Source: Hyphomicrobiales bacterium
Lineage (GTDB): Bacteria > Pseudomonadota > Alphaproteobacteria > Rhodobacterales > Rhodobacteraceae
Direction of reading: 5' to 3'
Assembly (NCBI GenBank): GCA_003558415.1
Contig: PWLT01000190.1
Location: 1-11,860 of the forward strand
Length of the DNA: 11,860 nt
The translations under genes and the position numbers were made by a program. The notes beneath the pieces are model-generated. The model was not told where the DNA came from and did no database searches. It saw only the letters and a list, made by a program, of their open reading frames with translations. This document shows, piece by piece, positions 1-5,428 of this stretch (its first letter is position 1; the number at the start of each line of letters is the position of its first letter).

Positions 1-237
1 CCCTGTGGATGCGGCGACATGGTGCGGATTGGCGAGGACCGCACGGAACGGCTGGATTACATCCCCGCGCGCTATCAGGTCATTGTCACCGTGCGTCCCC
101 GATATGCCTGCCCCAAGGGGCGCACCGGTGTGGTCCAGGCAAAGGCACCTGCGCATCTATTGGAGGGGAGTTGGCCAACCGAGGCGCTGCTGGCGCAGGT
201 CGCCGTGTCCAAGCATTCAGAATATATGCCGCTTCTG
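1..237 (+). pseudogene. IS66-family transposase fragment (zinc-finger region), truncated at both ends
   Basis: Reading from base 1 in frame gives a C-G-C-G start, then RIGEDRTERLDYIPARYQV, a VRPRYACPK stretch, VVQAKAPA, and finally VAVSKHSEYMPLL followed by a stop. This is the order seen in the zinc-finger and following segment of IS66 transposases (TnpC), where a Cys pair, R-I-G-E-D, Y-x-P-x-R, V-R-P-K-Y-A-C and S-K-Y-x-x-x-x-P-L-Y-R-Q occur in sequence. The match runs to the Pro-Leu codons (229-234). The expected Tyr-Arg-Gln and everything after it, including the DDE catalytic domain, are missing, and no frame of the next 250 bases restores them. The second Cys pair looks degraded (one Cys kept near ACPKG). 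The 5' part lies outside the window. The break coincides with the predicted end of the IS1111-type element. This is a dead remnant. Confidence 0.8.
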
Positions 238-246
238 TGATCGGGC
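238..246 (+). repeat. Subterminal inverted repeat of the IS, transposase-downstream end
   Basis: TGATCGGGC, the exact reverse complement of 1622-1630. It sits 3 bases inside the point where IS66 homology stops (234/235), matching the right-end spacing known for IS1111-type elements. Confidence 0.7.
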
Positions 247-506
247 GGGTTTGGTCAATGGCGATGACGTCCGACGAGCAGGTCCATGCTTCTGTCCGTG
301 GTCGGCGCGCCGCCACAAGATGCGGACTGTGGAGGTCGGGATGCTCCAAAAGCTCTACCTCGGCTTCACTTCAGCCATGGGCAAATCCGAGCTGATCCCG
401 TCCGTCGTCCCTGCCCGGGACGTCACACCGTCGCCAGGGGGCGCCGGATCTCAGCGATGGCGAGCGCGCGGTCCTGGCGGCGCTCGTGGTCTGGCCACCA
501 CCGTGG
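238..506 (-). ncRNA. Candidate guide RNA (seekRNA/bridge RNA) region of the IS1111-type element
   Basis: This non-coding stretch between the transposase stop and the element end holds several hairpins. At 406-422 there is a 6-bp stem (CGTCCC/GGGACG) with a 5-base loop. At 294-327 lies a compound hairpin: GTCC/GGAC, then GTGG/CCAC, then CGG/CCG around a CGCG loop, with one bulge and one asymmetric internal loop. Smaller ones are at 432-443 (CGCC/GGCG) and 359-363 pairing with 387-391 (CTCGG/CCGAG). IS110/IS1111 transposases are known to use a structured RNA from their non-coding ends to choose the target, and in IS1111 types it is encoded downstream of the transposase. That this region makes such an RNA is inference. 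Its exact ends and guide loops could not be set, and a brief look for matches to the flanking bases found none. Confidence 0.4.
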
Positions 507-1558
507 TCATGCGGCTGCGAAGTCCTGCGCGGAGGCCGGCGGCCGACCCGTCGCCCAGTACGCGGTGCCGGACTTCCACATCGCCAGCAGTATCGTGGCG
601 AGCTTCCGGCTCACGGCGACGATCGCCTTCTTCATGGATGTTCGCTTGGCGATCCGTAACCCCCAAGCCTTCAGGGGCGACATGACCCGCACCCTGCCGA
701 GTATGCTGGCGGCGGCTTCGAAGAGCATGACGCGAACATGGGGGTCACCGGCCTTGGTGATCCGCCCGACGATGTCGGTTTTGCCGGATTGCCATCGCCG
801 TGGGGTCAGTCCGGCCCAGGCCCCGACATCCCGGCTTCGCGGGAAGCGGTCCGGATCATCGACGGCGCTTCGAAAGGTCAGCGCCACGATCACGCCCACG
901 CCGGGGGCCGTCATCAGCAGCCGTGTCACCGGATCGGACTTCGCGAGTGCCGTAAGCTGGCCGTCGATGCTGGCGAGTTCCTCGAGGAGAAGGGCGCGCA
1001 CTCTCAGCATGGCGTCCACGATCCCTTCGAGGACCGTGTTGCCCTCGGCCAGCTCGCGCGCCCGTGCCTCCCATGTCTTCCGTGTCACCGATCCCATCTT
1101 CAGCCCGAAGTTCCTGAGCGCGGCACGAAGCGAGTTCTCCGTGGCCCTCACCTTTTCGACGAGGAACGTTCGCGCGGTGAGTAGGGCGCGGGTTTCCTGC
1201 GCGTCGAGCGACTTCACATGAACACGCTTGAACCACCCGAGGCGCACGAGCTGGGCGATGCCGCGTGCGTCATGGCGATCGGTCTTGACGCGCATGGCGG
1301 CGAAGGCCGCTCGGACGTGCCGCGCTTCCATCACCGAGACCGAGAAGCCCTCGCGGACGAGCCCCTTGTAGAGCCACTGCGAGAGATTCCCCGCTTCGAG
1401 GCCGACATGTTCGATTCGTCGACCCTGGTGCCTGATGGCCTTGGCGATGGCCTTCGGCTCGCTTGAAGCGCGCGTTTCCTTGATGATGCGGCGCCCTCGT
1501 CGATGACACAGATGTGCGTCTCGTCGAGTGACACGTCGAGGCCAACGAAGAACTCCAT
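507..1558 (-). pseudogene. IS110-family (IS1111-type) transposase, frameshifted
   Basis: DEDD-type serine recombinase-like transposase. Translation from ATG 1558 gives MEFFVGLDVSLDETHICVID, the N-terminal RuvC-like DEDD domain. The frame then breaks within 1488-1492, where 5 bases stand where a multiple of 3 is needed. In the shifted frame it continues IIKETRASSEPKAIAKAI, then HVGLEAGNLSQWL, the V-K-T-D-R-H-D-A motif with two acidic residues, and the C-terminal transposase_20 domain (TAPGVGVIVA; GAWAGLTPRRWQSGKTD, with the candidate nucleophilic Ser in Q-S-G; ITKAGDPHVR). The joined product would be about 350 residues, normal for the family, so only the single shift is abnormal. A clear RBS (AAGGAG, 8 bases before ATG) precedes it. 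No slippery heptamer is seen at the break, so programmed frameshifting is unlikely and I call it a pseudogene. A sequencing error cannot be excluded. Confidence 0.88.
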
Positions 1559-1621
1559 GGTCTGAACTCCTTGATCGGTTGCGACGCAGGAGATGATCCC
1601 AACGTCGCCGTCTGGCGCAAA

Positions 1622-1630
1622 GCCCGATCA
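1622..1630 (-). repeat. Subterminal inverted repeat of the IS, transposase-upstream end
   Basis: Reads GCCCGATCA on the plus strand, the exact reverse complement of 238-246. It lies 63 bases upstream of the transposase ATG (1558). The seven bases outside it (1631-1637) would complete the left end by the IS1111 rule. Confidence 0.7.
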
Positions 1631-1678
1631 GCGCATCTCGATGGTTTTCCCCTAATGATTACAGCAACCGGAACGAAT

Positions 1679-1684
1679 AAGGGG
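1679..1684 (+). promoter_or_regulatory. Ribosome binding site deciding the start of the 47-aa gene
   Basis: AAGGGG with 8 bases to ATG 1693. The alternative ATG at 1689 would be only 4 bases away and in a different frame. Confidence 0.55.
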
Positions 1685-1692
1685 CCACATGG

Positions 1693-1836
1693 ATGAGCCG
1701 CAATCTTCTGTATCTTCTGGTCGGTGCGCTGGCCGTCGCCGTCCTGTTTCTGGGTTACCAATACTATCAGGAAAGCCAGACCGAGGGGCTCGAGATCGAA
1801 CTCAACGGCAATGGTCTGTCGATCGAGGCGGAGTGA
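1693..1836 (+). CDS. Small single-pass membrane protein, 47 aa, unknown function
   Basis: The product begins MSRNLLYLLVGALAVAVLFL. One hydrophobic helix spans about residues 5-21, led by a single Arg. It is followed by a short polar stretch (GYQYYQESQ) and an acidic tail that ends LSIEAE. It is probably an N-anchored inner-membrane protein with the acidic tail in the periplasm, or the reverse; topology is not certain from one Arg. ATG 1693 is chosen because AAGGGG at 1679-1684 sits 8 bases ahead of it; the nearby ATG at 1689 opens a frame with no sensible protein. I recall similar short proteins in Rhodobacterales genomes but cannot name a family or function. The gene starts only about 55 bases from the predicted IS end, so its native promoter may have been separated from it. 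It converges with alkB, with 6 bases between the stops. Confidence 0.72.
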   Translation: MSRNLLYLLVGALAVAVLFLGYQYYQESQTEGLEIELNGNGLSIEAE

Positions 1837-1842
1837 ACAGCC

Positions 1843-3003
1843 TCAACCCGCCCCGGCCGGCAACGGGGTCTCGCCGCGGTTATAGGGCTTCCAGTCCGCT
1901 ACCTCGGGGTAGAACTGCCGCCGCCAGGCGCGCACGCGCGGGTTCATGACACGGCGCCACAAGGGCGGGATCATCGCCAGCGTCGTCATCGCCGGATAAC
2001 CATAGGGAAGCTGCGGCGCCTCCTCCTCGGAATAGGTCTGGAGCAGCGGGAACCGCCGCGCGGGCTTGTAATGGTGGTCGGAATGGCGCTGCAGGTTGAT
2101 CAGCAGCCAGTTCGACGCCTTGTGCGCGGCATTCCAGGAATGGCGCGGCTTGACGGGCTCGTATTTCCCCTCGCCCAGATGCTTTCGGGTCAGCCCGTAA
2201 TGCTCGATATAGTTCGTCAGCTCGAGCTGCCACACCGCCGAGCCCGCCTGCACCAGAAACAGCCCCAGCCCGGTCCAGCCGCCGATGGCGAAGGCCAGCG
2301 CCAGCGCGGCAAGCTGCAACAGGGCGTAACGCCAGAACGGGTTCGCGCGGTGCCACCAGGGCAGTCCGCGCCGCTTGAGCATCGCCACCTCCGCGCGCCA
2401 GGCGGAGGGCGGACACTGGCGCAGAACCCGGAAGAAGAAGCGGTGGAACCCCTCGTTGTAGCGCGCGGTGACCGGGTCGCGCGGCGTGCCCACCCAGCGA
2501 TGGTGAACCTGCAGATGCTCCGAGCGAAAATGACTGTAGAGCACCAGCGCCAGCAGCAGATCGCCCAGCCAACGCTCGAGCCGGTTGCGCTGATGCAGCA
2601 GCTCATGCGCATAGACGATCCCGATCGTCCCCGAGATCACCCCGACCCCGAAGAACAGCACCAGCACCTCGAGGGTGGAGAGGTGATCGGTCGCGCTCAC
2701 CCACCAGATCATACCGTAGATCACCGAGAACTGGATCGGAAACCAGATCAGCGTGATGAGCCGATACCAGAACAGATCGGCCTCGGGCGTCTCGGTGTCG
2801 GGATTGCTCTCGTTGATGCCGGTAAGGACGTCGAGCAGCGACACCAGCGCCCACGCATAAAGCGGCATCAGCACGACCGTCCAGCTGCCCGCCACCGCCC
2901 CGATCACCGCAAGCGGCAACAACCCCAGCGACAGCCAGAACGGCAGCGCATCGCGCAGATGCCGCCCCACGGCCGCGCCCGTGCTCACCCTCGCTTCGCT
3001 CAT
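1843..3003 (-). CDS. alkB: Alkane 1-monooxygenase (AlkB-type integral-membrane di-iron hydroxylase)
   Basis: Hydroxylates the terminal carbon of medium-chain n-alkanes, using electrons from rubredoxin and rubredoxin reductase (neither is in this window). The protein has 386 residues, normal for the family. All signature His motifs are present in order: HELLHQ (133-138), EHLQVHH (162-168), the AlkB-specific NYIEHYG (264-270) and LQRHSDHH (304-311). The NYxEHYG motif separates it from general fatty-acid desaturases. Hydrophobic segments at about 21-37, 42-60, 82-102, 110-131, 145-157 and 226-258 fit a multi-helix inner-membrane enzyme. ATG 3003 is preferred, with a G-rich RBS just ahead, because the open frame further upstream (to 3084) runs through an intergenic repeat. 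It follows gloA on the same strand with a 177-base gap, so it may have its own promoter. The true substrate range (alkane versus another hydrocarbon or fatty acyl compound) cannot be read from sequence. Confidence 0.93.
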   Translation of the reverse strand: MSEARVSTGAAVGRHLRDALPFWLSLGLLPLAVIGAVAGSWTVVLMPLYAWALVSLLDVLTGINESNPDTETPEADLFWYRLITLIWFPIQFSVIYGMIWWVSATDHLSTLEVLVLFFGVGVISGTIGIVYAHELLHQRNRLERWLGDLLLALVLYSHFRSEHLQVHHRWVGTPRDPVTARYNEGFHRFFFRVLRQCPPSAWRAEVAMLKRRGLPWWHRANPFWRYALLQLAALALAFAIGGWTGLGLFLVQAGSAVWQLELTNYIEHYGLTRKHLGEGKYEPVKPRHSWNAAHKASNWLLINLQRHSDHHYKPARRFPLLQTYSEEEAPQLPYGYPAMTTLAMIPPLWRRVMNPRVRAWRRQFYPEVADWKPYNRGETPLPAGAG

Positions 3004-3019
3004 GCGCGCCCCCGCACCA

Positions 3020-3053
3020 TCTTCTTCGTCAAAATATCCCCGCCGGAGGCATC
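3020..3053 (-). repeat. GCCTCCGGCGGGGATATTTT-type intergenic motif
   Basis: On the minus strand this reads GATGCCTCCGGCGGGGATAT, followed by TTTGACGAAGAAGA. The core CCTCCGGCGGGGATATTT followed by an AAGAAGA stretch is a motif I recognise as recurrent between genes in Rhodobacteraceae genomes. It contains a short inverted repeat (CCTCCGGCGGGG: CC-CCG/CGG-GG type pairing) followed by a T run, so it could act as a terminator or as an mRNA 3'-end element. Here it lies directly ahead of the alkB start rather than clearly at a gene end. Only one copy was noticed in this window. The assignment rests on memory, not a search. Confidence 0.5.
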
Positions 3054-3129
3054 CCGACCTCACCGCTTCTCCTGCCGCCGGCATCGAGGGCGATCACGCC
3101 CGCAAACCGACCCCCGATGCCTCCCCGCC

Positions 3130-3158
3130 AGTCTAGCGCATCCACGCGCTGCGGGAAA
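3130..3158 (-). promoter_or_regulatory. Possible weak promoter for alkB
   Basis: On the minus strand, TAGACT (bases 3135-3130) resembles a -10 box (4 of 6), with a poor -35 candidate (TTTCCC) 17 bases upstream. It lies in the 177-base gap ahead of alkB. A 5-bp hairpin (AGCGC/GCGCT, 3135-3150) overlaps it. Evidence is weak. Confidence 0.2.
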
Positions 3159-3180
3159 ACGCGTGATCACGTCGCGGCAC

Positions 3181-3681
3181 TCACTTTCGCGCCCCGCCCA
3201 CCAGCCCCTCCATCAGATCGGGCTGGACGATCTCGATCCAGTAGCCATCGGGATCGCGGATGAAGGCGATCTCCTTCATCCCGCCTTCGCCGAGGCGCTT
3301 TTGGAAGGTCACACCCAGCCGCTCGAAGCGCGCGCAGGCGGCCTTGATGTCGGACACCGCGATGCAGATATGGCCGAAGCCCTTGGGCTCGGTGTTGCCC
3401 GAATGCATGGCGGTGTCGTCATCTTCGCTGCCCCAGTTATGCGTCAGCTCCAGCAGCCCGGCGCGCGAGAAGGTCTGCGCGAGCGAGCCATCGGCCTGAT
3501 CAACATGCCCGCGCGGCTGCAGGAAATAGAGCGAGAAGCGCGCCTCCTCGAAATCGAGCCGCGTCACCAGCCGCATGCCCAGCACCTCCTCGTAGAAGGG
3601 GAGCGACTGGGCGGGGTCCTTGATGCGCAGCATGGTGTGGGTGAGGACATAATCATCCGTGGCGGAGTCGTGGTCAGCCAT
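3181..3681 (-). CDS. gloA: Lactoylglutathione lyase (glyoxalase I)
   Basis: Converts the hemithioacetal of methylglyoxal and glutathione to S-lactoylglutathione in the cytoplasm, the first step of methylglyoxal detoxification. The 166 residues carry two beta-alpha-beta-beta-beta (VOC) modules: LTHTMLRIKD at the start of the first, and GFGHICIAVSDI at the start of the second. The four metal ligands of the family can be placed: His15 (THTMLRI), Glu78 (LLELTHNWG), His104 (GFGHICIAV) and Glu150 (DGYWIEIVQP). The length is between the short bacterial (about 135) and the longer eukaryote-like form. A strong RBS (AAGGAGA, about 7 bases away) precedes ATG 3681. It starts 33 bases after the mutY stop on the same strand, so it is probably cotranscribed with mutY. 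Confidence 0.93.
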   Translation of the reverse strand: MADHDSATDDYVLTHTMLRIKDPAQSLPFYEEVLGMRLVTRLDFEEARFSLYFLQPRGHVDQADGSLAQTFSRAGLLELTHNWGSEDDDTAMHSGNTEPKGFGHICIAVSDIKAACARFERLGVTFQKRLGEGGMKEIAFIRDPDGYWIEIVQPDLMEGLVGGARK

Positions 3682-3714
3682 TCATGTCTCCTTTCCTGTC
3701 ATTCGCGGTGGCAT

Positions 3715-4797
3715 CTAGGCGCGGCGCAACGACCTGTCGAGAACCGGGCGGGCAAGGTCATGCGCCTTGCGCATCAGTGTGGGCATGGCGGCGGGGCTGA
3801 AATCGGGCTCGGCCATGAAGAAGCCCCGCGCCGGTTCGGCATCGATCTCGACGCGCGCCAGATGCAGCGTCAGTCTCAGGTGGAAATGCGTGAAGGTATG
3901 GCGCAGCTCGGCCTCCAGCGGCGTCCATCGTGCCTCCAGCGGCGGTGCGGGGGCGGGTTGCTCGCACCAATCCGACCCGGGCCAGCCCAGCATGCCGCCC
4001 AGCAATCCGCGCGCGGGGCGGCGCTCCACCAGCCAGGCGCCGTCATCGCGGCGCGCGACATAGACATGGCCCAGCCGCACGGGCTTGGCGGGCTTGCGCG
4101 CCTTGCGCGGCAACTCGCTCGTCAGACCCAGCGCGCGGGCGCGGCAATGCGCGGCGAGCGGACATATCCCGCAGGCGGGGTTGCGCGGCGTGCAGATTGT
4201 GGCGCCCAGATCCATCACCGCCTGCGCGTGATCGCCCGGTCGCACCGCCGGCGTGAGCCGCGCGGCAAGGGTCCTCAACTCTGCCTTGGCGCCGGGCAGC
4301 GGAGTGGCGACCGCGAAGAGCCGCGCCATGACGCGCTCCACATTGCCGTCCATCACCGTTGTCGGGCGCTCGAAGGCAATGGCCGCGATGGCGGCGGCGG
4401 TATAGGGGCCGATCCCGGGCAGAGCCAGCAGACCTTCCTCGGTATCCGGAAAGCGGCCGTCCATATCCTGTGCAACGATGCGTGCGCAACGCAGCATGTT
4501 GCGGGCGCGCGCGTAATACCCCAGCCCGGCCCATTCGGCCATGACCTCCTCGTCGCGCTCGGCCGCGAGGGCCTCGACCCCCGGCCAGCGCGTCGTGAAG
4601 CGCTCGAAATAGGCGCGCACGGCTGCCACCGTGGTCTGCTGGAGCATCACCTCCGAGAGCCATACGCGATAGGGATCGGGCCGTTTCCCGTCAGCGCGCG
4701 CGCTCGGCCCGATGCGCCAGGGCAGATCGCGCGCATGGGCGTCGTACCATTGCATGATGGCCCGCTGAATCGCCTCGGCGGCTGCTGCGTCACACAA
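3715..4797 (-). CDS. mutY: A/G-specific adenine DNA glycosylase MutY
   Basis: Removes adenine mispaired with 8-oxoguanine in the base excision repair (GO) pathway. The 360 residues hold the full layout: catalytic Glu49 in SEVMLQQT, helix-hairpin-helix LPGIGPYTAAAI (126-137), catalytic Asp150 in VMDGNVERV, the [4Fe-4S] loop with Cys202, Cys209, Cys212 and Cys218 (C-x6-C-x2-C-x5-C), and a C-terminal NUDIX-like 8-oxoG recognition domain from about 240 (GHVYVARRDDGAWLVERRPA, GLLGGMLGWPG). The start is TTG 4797: AGGAG (4806-4810) lies 8 bases away, and the next start (Met15) would cut into the conserved AIMQWYDAHARDLPWR segment. An upstream ATG in the same area hits a stop within 10 codons. It is divergent from the DUF721 gene across 88 bases. 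Confidence 0.95.
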   Translation of the reverse strand: MCDAAAAEAIQRAIMQWYDAHARDLPWRIGPSARADGKRPDPYRVWLSEVMLQQTTVAAVRAYFERFTTRWPGVEALAAERDEEVMAEWAGLGYYARARNMLRCARIVAQDMDGRFPDTEEGLLALPGIGPYTAAAIAAIAFERPTTVMDGNVERVMARLFAVATPLPGAKAELRTLAARLTPAVRPGDHAQAVMDLGATICTPRNPACGICPLAAHCRARALGLTSELPRKARKPAKPVRLGHVYVARRDDGAWLVERRPARGLLGGMLGWPGSDWCEQPAPAPPLEARWTPLEAELRHTFTHFHLRLTLHLARVEIDAEPARGFFMAEPDFSPAAMPTLMRKAHDLARPVLDRSLRRA

Positions 4798-4805
4798 GTT
4801 TGAGG

Positions 4806-4810
4806 CTCCT
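4806..4810 (-). promoter_or_regulatory. Ribosome binding site supporting the TTG start of mutY
   Basis: AGGAG on the minus strand, 8 bases before TTG 4797. No in-frame ATG with a comparable RBS is available. Confidence 0.6.
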
Positions 4811-4823
4811 GTTGTGCATCGCT

Positions 4824-4852
4824 CTGGTCTGGGGCGACAACCTGTCTAGAAT
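4824..4852 (+). promoter_or_regulatory. Possible promoter for the DUF721-dsbA-CoA-transferase operon
   Basis: TAGAAT (4847-4852) is a 5-of-6 match to a -10 box, 33 bases before the first start codon, in the only gap ahead of the operon. The hexamer 17 bases upstream (CTGGTC) is a poor -35. The box is plausible, but the pair is not strong. Confidence 0.3.
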
Positions 4853-4885
4853 AGCGTCCGACGCAGCGATGAACAGGGGAGGCCC

Positions 4886-5428
4886 ATGGCGGCCCGGCAC
4901 AAGGACAGGAGCGAGCGCCGCGGGGGCGGCTTCCGCCCGGCCGCCCGGCTGGTTCAGGACCGCGTGCGCGAGGCGGGGGAATCGCGCGGCTTCGCGATCA
5001 CCAAGCTGCTCACCCGCTGGGCCGAGATCGCGGGCGCGGAAACCGCGGCCATGGCGCGGCCACTCAAGATCAGCTACCGCCGCGATGCCTTCGGTGCCAC
5101 GCTCACCCTGCTCACGACAGGGGCGGCCGCGCCGGTCGTGCAGATGCAGATCCCCAAGATCCGCGAGCGCGTCAATGCCTGCTACGGCTATAACGCGATC
5201 TCGCGCATCGTGCTCACCCAGACCGCGCCCGAGGGCTTCGCCGAACCGGCCGAGCCATTCGCGCATCGCGATCCCCCCGCGAAACGCGCGCCCGATCCCG
5301 CGCTTGCAGCGCGCGCGGCCGAGGTTGCGCAAGGGGTCGGGGATGCGCAATTGCGCAATGCCCTTGAAGCGCTGGCACGAAACGTCCTAACACGCAAATG
5401 CAACGGGAAGGATGAAACCGATGGATAG
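4886..5428 (+). CDS. DUF721 (DciA-like) protein
   Basis: The 180 residues contain a DUF721 core in about 15-110: FRPAARLVQDRVREAGESRG, then ITKLLTRWAEIAG, a conserved W-x-x-I-x-G turn, then an alternating hydrophobic stretch (GATLTLLTTGAAAPVVQMQ) and IPKIRERVNACYGYNAISRI. DUF721 proteins include DciA, the helicase-loading factor of bacteria that lack DnaC. In Alphaproteobacteria the mutY-linked members are usually annotated only as DUF721/DciA family, so a replication role here is inference. The C-terminal third is rich in Ala, Arg and Pro, with low conservation expected. ATG 4886 follows AGGGGAGG closely (AGGGG is 7 bases away). Its 3' end overlaps the dsbA-like start by 8 bases, suggesting translational coupling. 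Confidence 0.82.
   Translation: MAARHKDRSERRGGGFRPAARLVQDRVREAGESRGFAITKLLTRWAEIAGAETAAMARPLKISYRRDAFGATLTLLTTGAAAPVVQMQIPKIRERVNACYGYNAISRIVLTQTAPEGFAEPAEPFAHRDPPAKRAPDPALAARAAEVAQGVGDAQLRNALEALARNVLTRKCNGKDETDG

Larger units (their letters stand above)
235..1637 (-). mobile_element. IS110-family insertion sequence, IS1111 type, with decayed transposase
   Basis: A minus-strand IS110-type transposase gene (507-1558) lies between two copies of TGATCGGGC in inverted orientation: 238-246 on the plus strand and 1622-1630 on the minus strand. IS1111-type elements are known to carry short subterminal inverted repeats, with about 3 bp outside the repeat at the right end and about 7 bp at the left end. 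Applying that rule gives 235 and 1637 as the ends. Independently, the interrupted IS66 reading frame loses homology at about 234/235, which supports the first end. Non-coding sequence is about 79 bases upstream of the gene (1559-1637) and about 272 bases downstream (235-506). The long downstream side is the IS1111 arrangement. No target duplication is expected for this family and none was looked for beyond the flanks. The 1637 end is the less certain one. Confidence 0.72.

Noticed and set aside
238..506. Continuation of the IS66 transposase in another frame
   Set aside because: None of the three plus-strand frames gives the residues expected after P-L-Y-R-Q, so the sequence belongs to the IS1111-type element instead.
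238..506. Guide-to-target matches between the candidate guide RNA and the flanks (225-234, 1638-1650)
   Set aside because: A by-eye search found no convincing complementary stretches; guides are short and split, so absence by eye is not decisive but gives no support.
286..1221. A 311-codon open frame on the plus strand inside the insertion element
   Set aside because: Antisense to the IS110-type transposase, which has clear family motifs on the other strand.
3004..3084. N-terminal extension of AlkB by 27 residues
   Set aside because: The extension translates the intergenic repeat and is not AlkB-like; ATG 3003 gives the usual family length.
2071..4803. A 910-codon open frame on the plus strand across alkB, gloA and mutY
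   Set aside because: It lies antisense to three genes with clear motifs, and its translation is low-complexity (Arg, His, Gln, Pro rich) as expected from GC-rich shadows.
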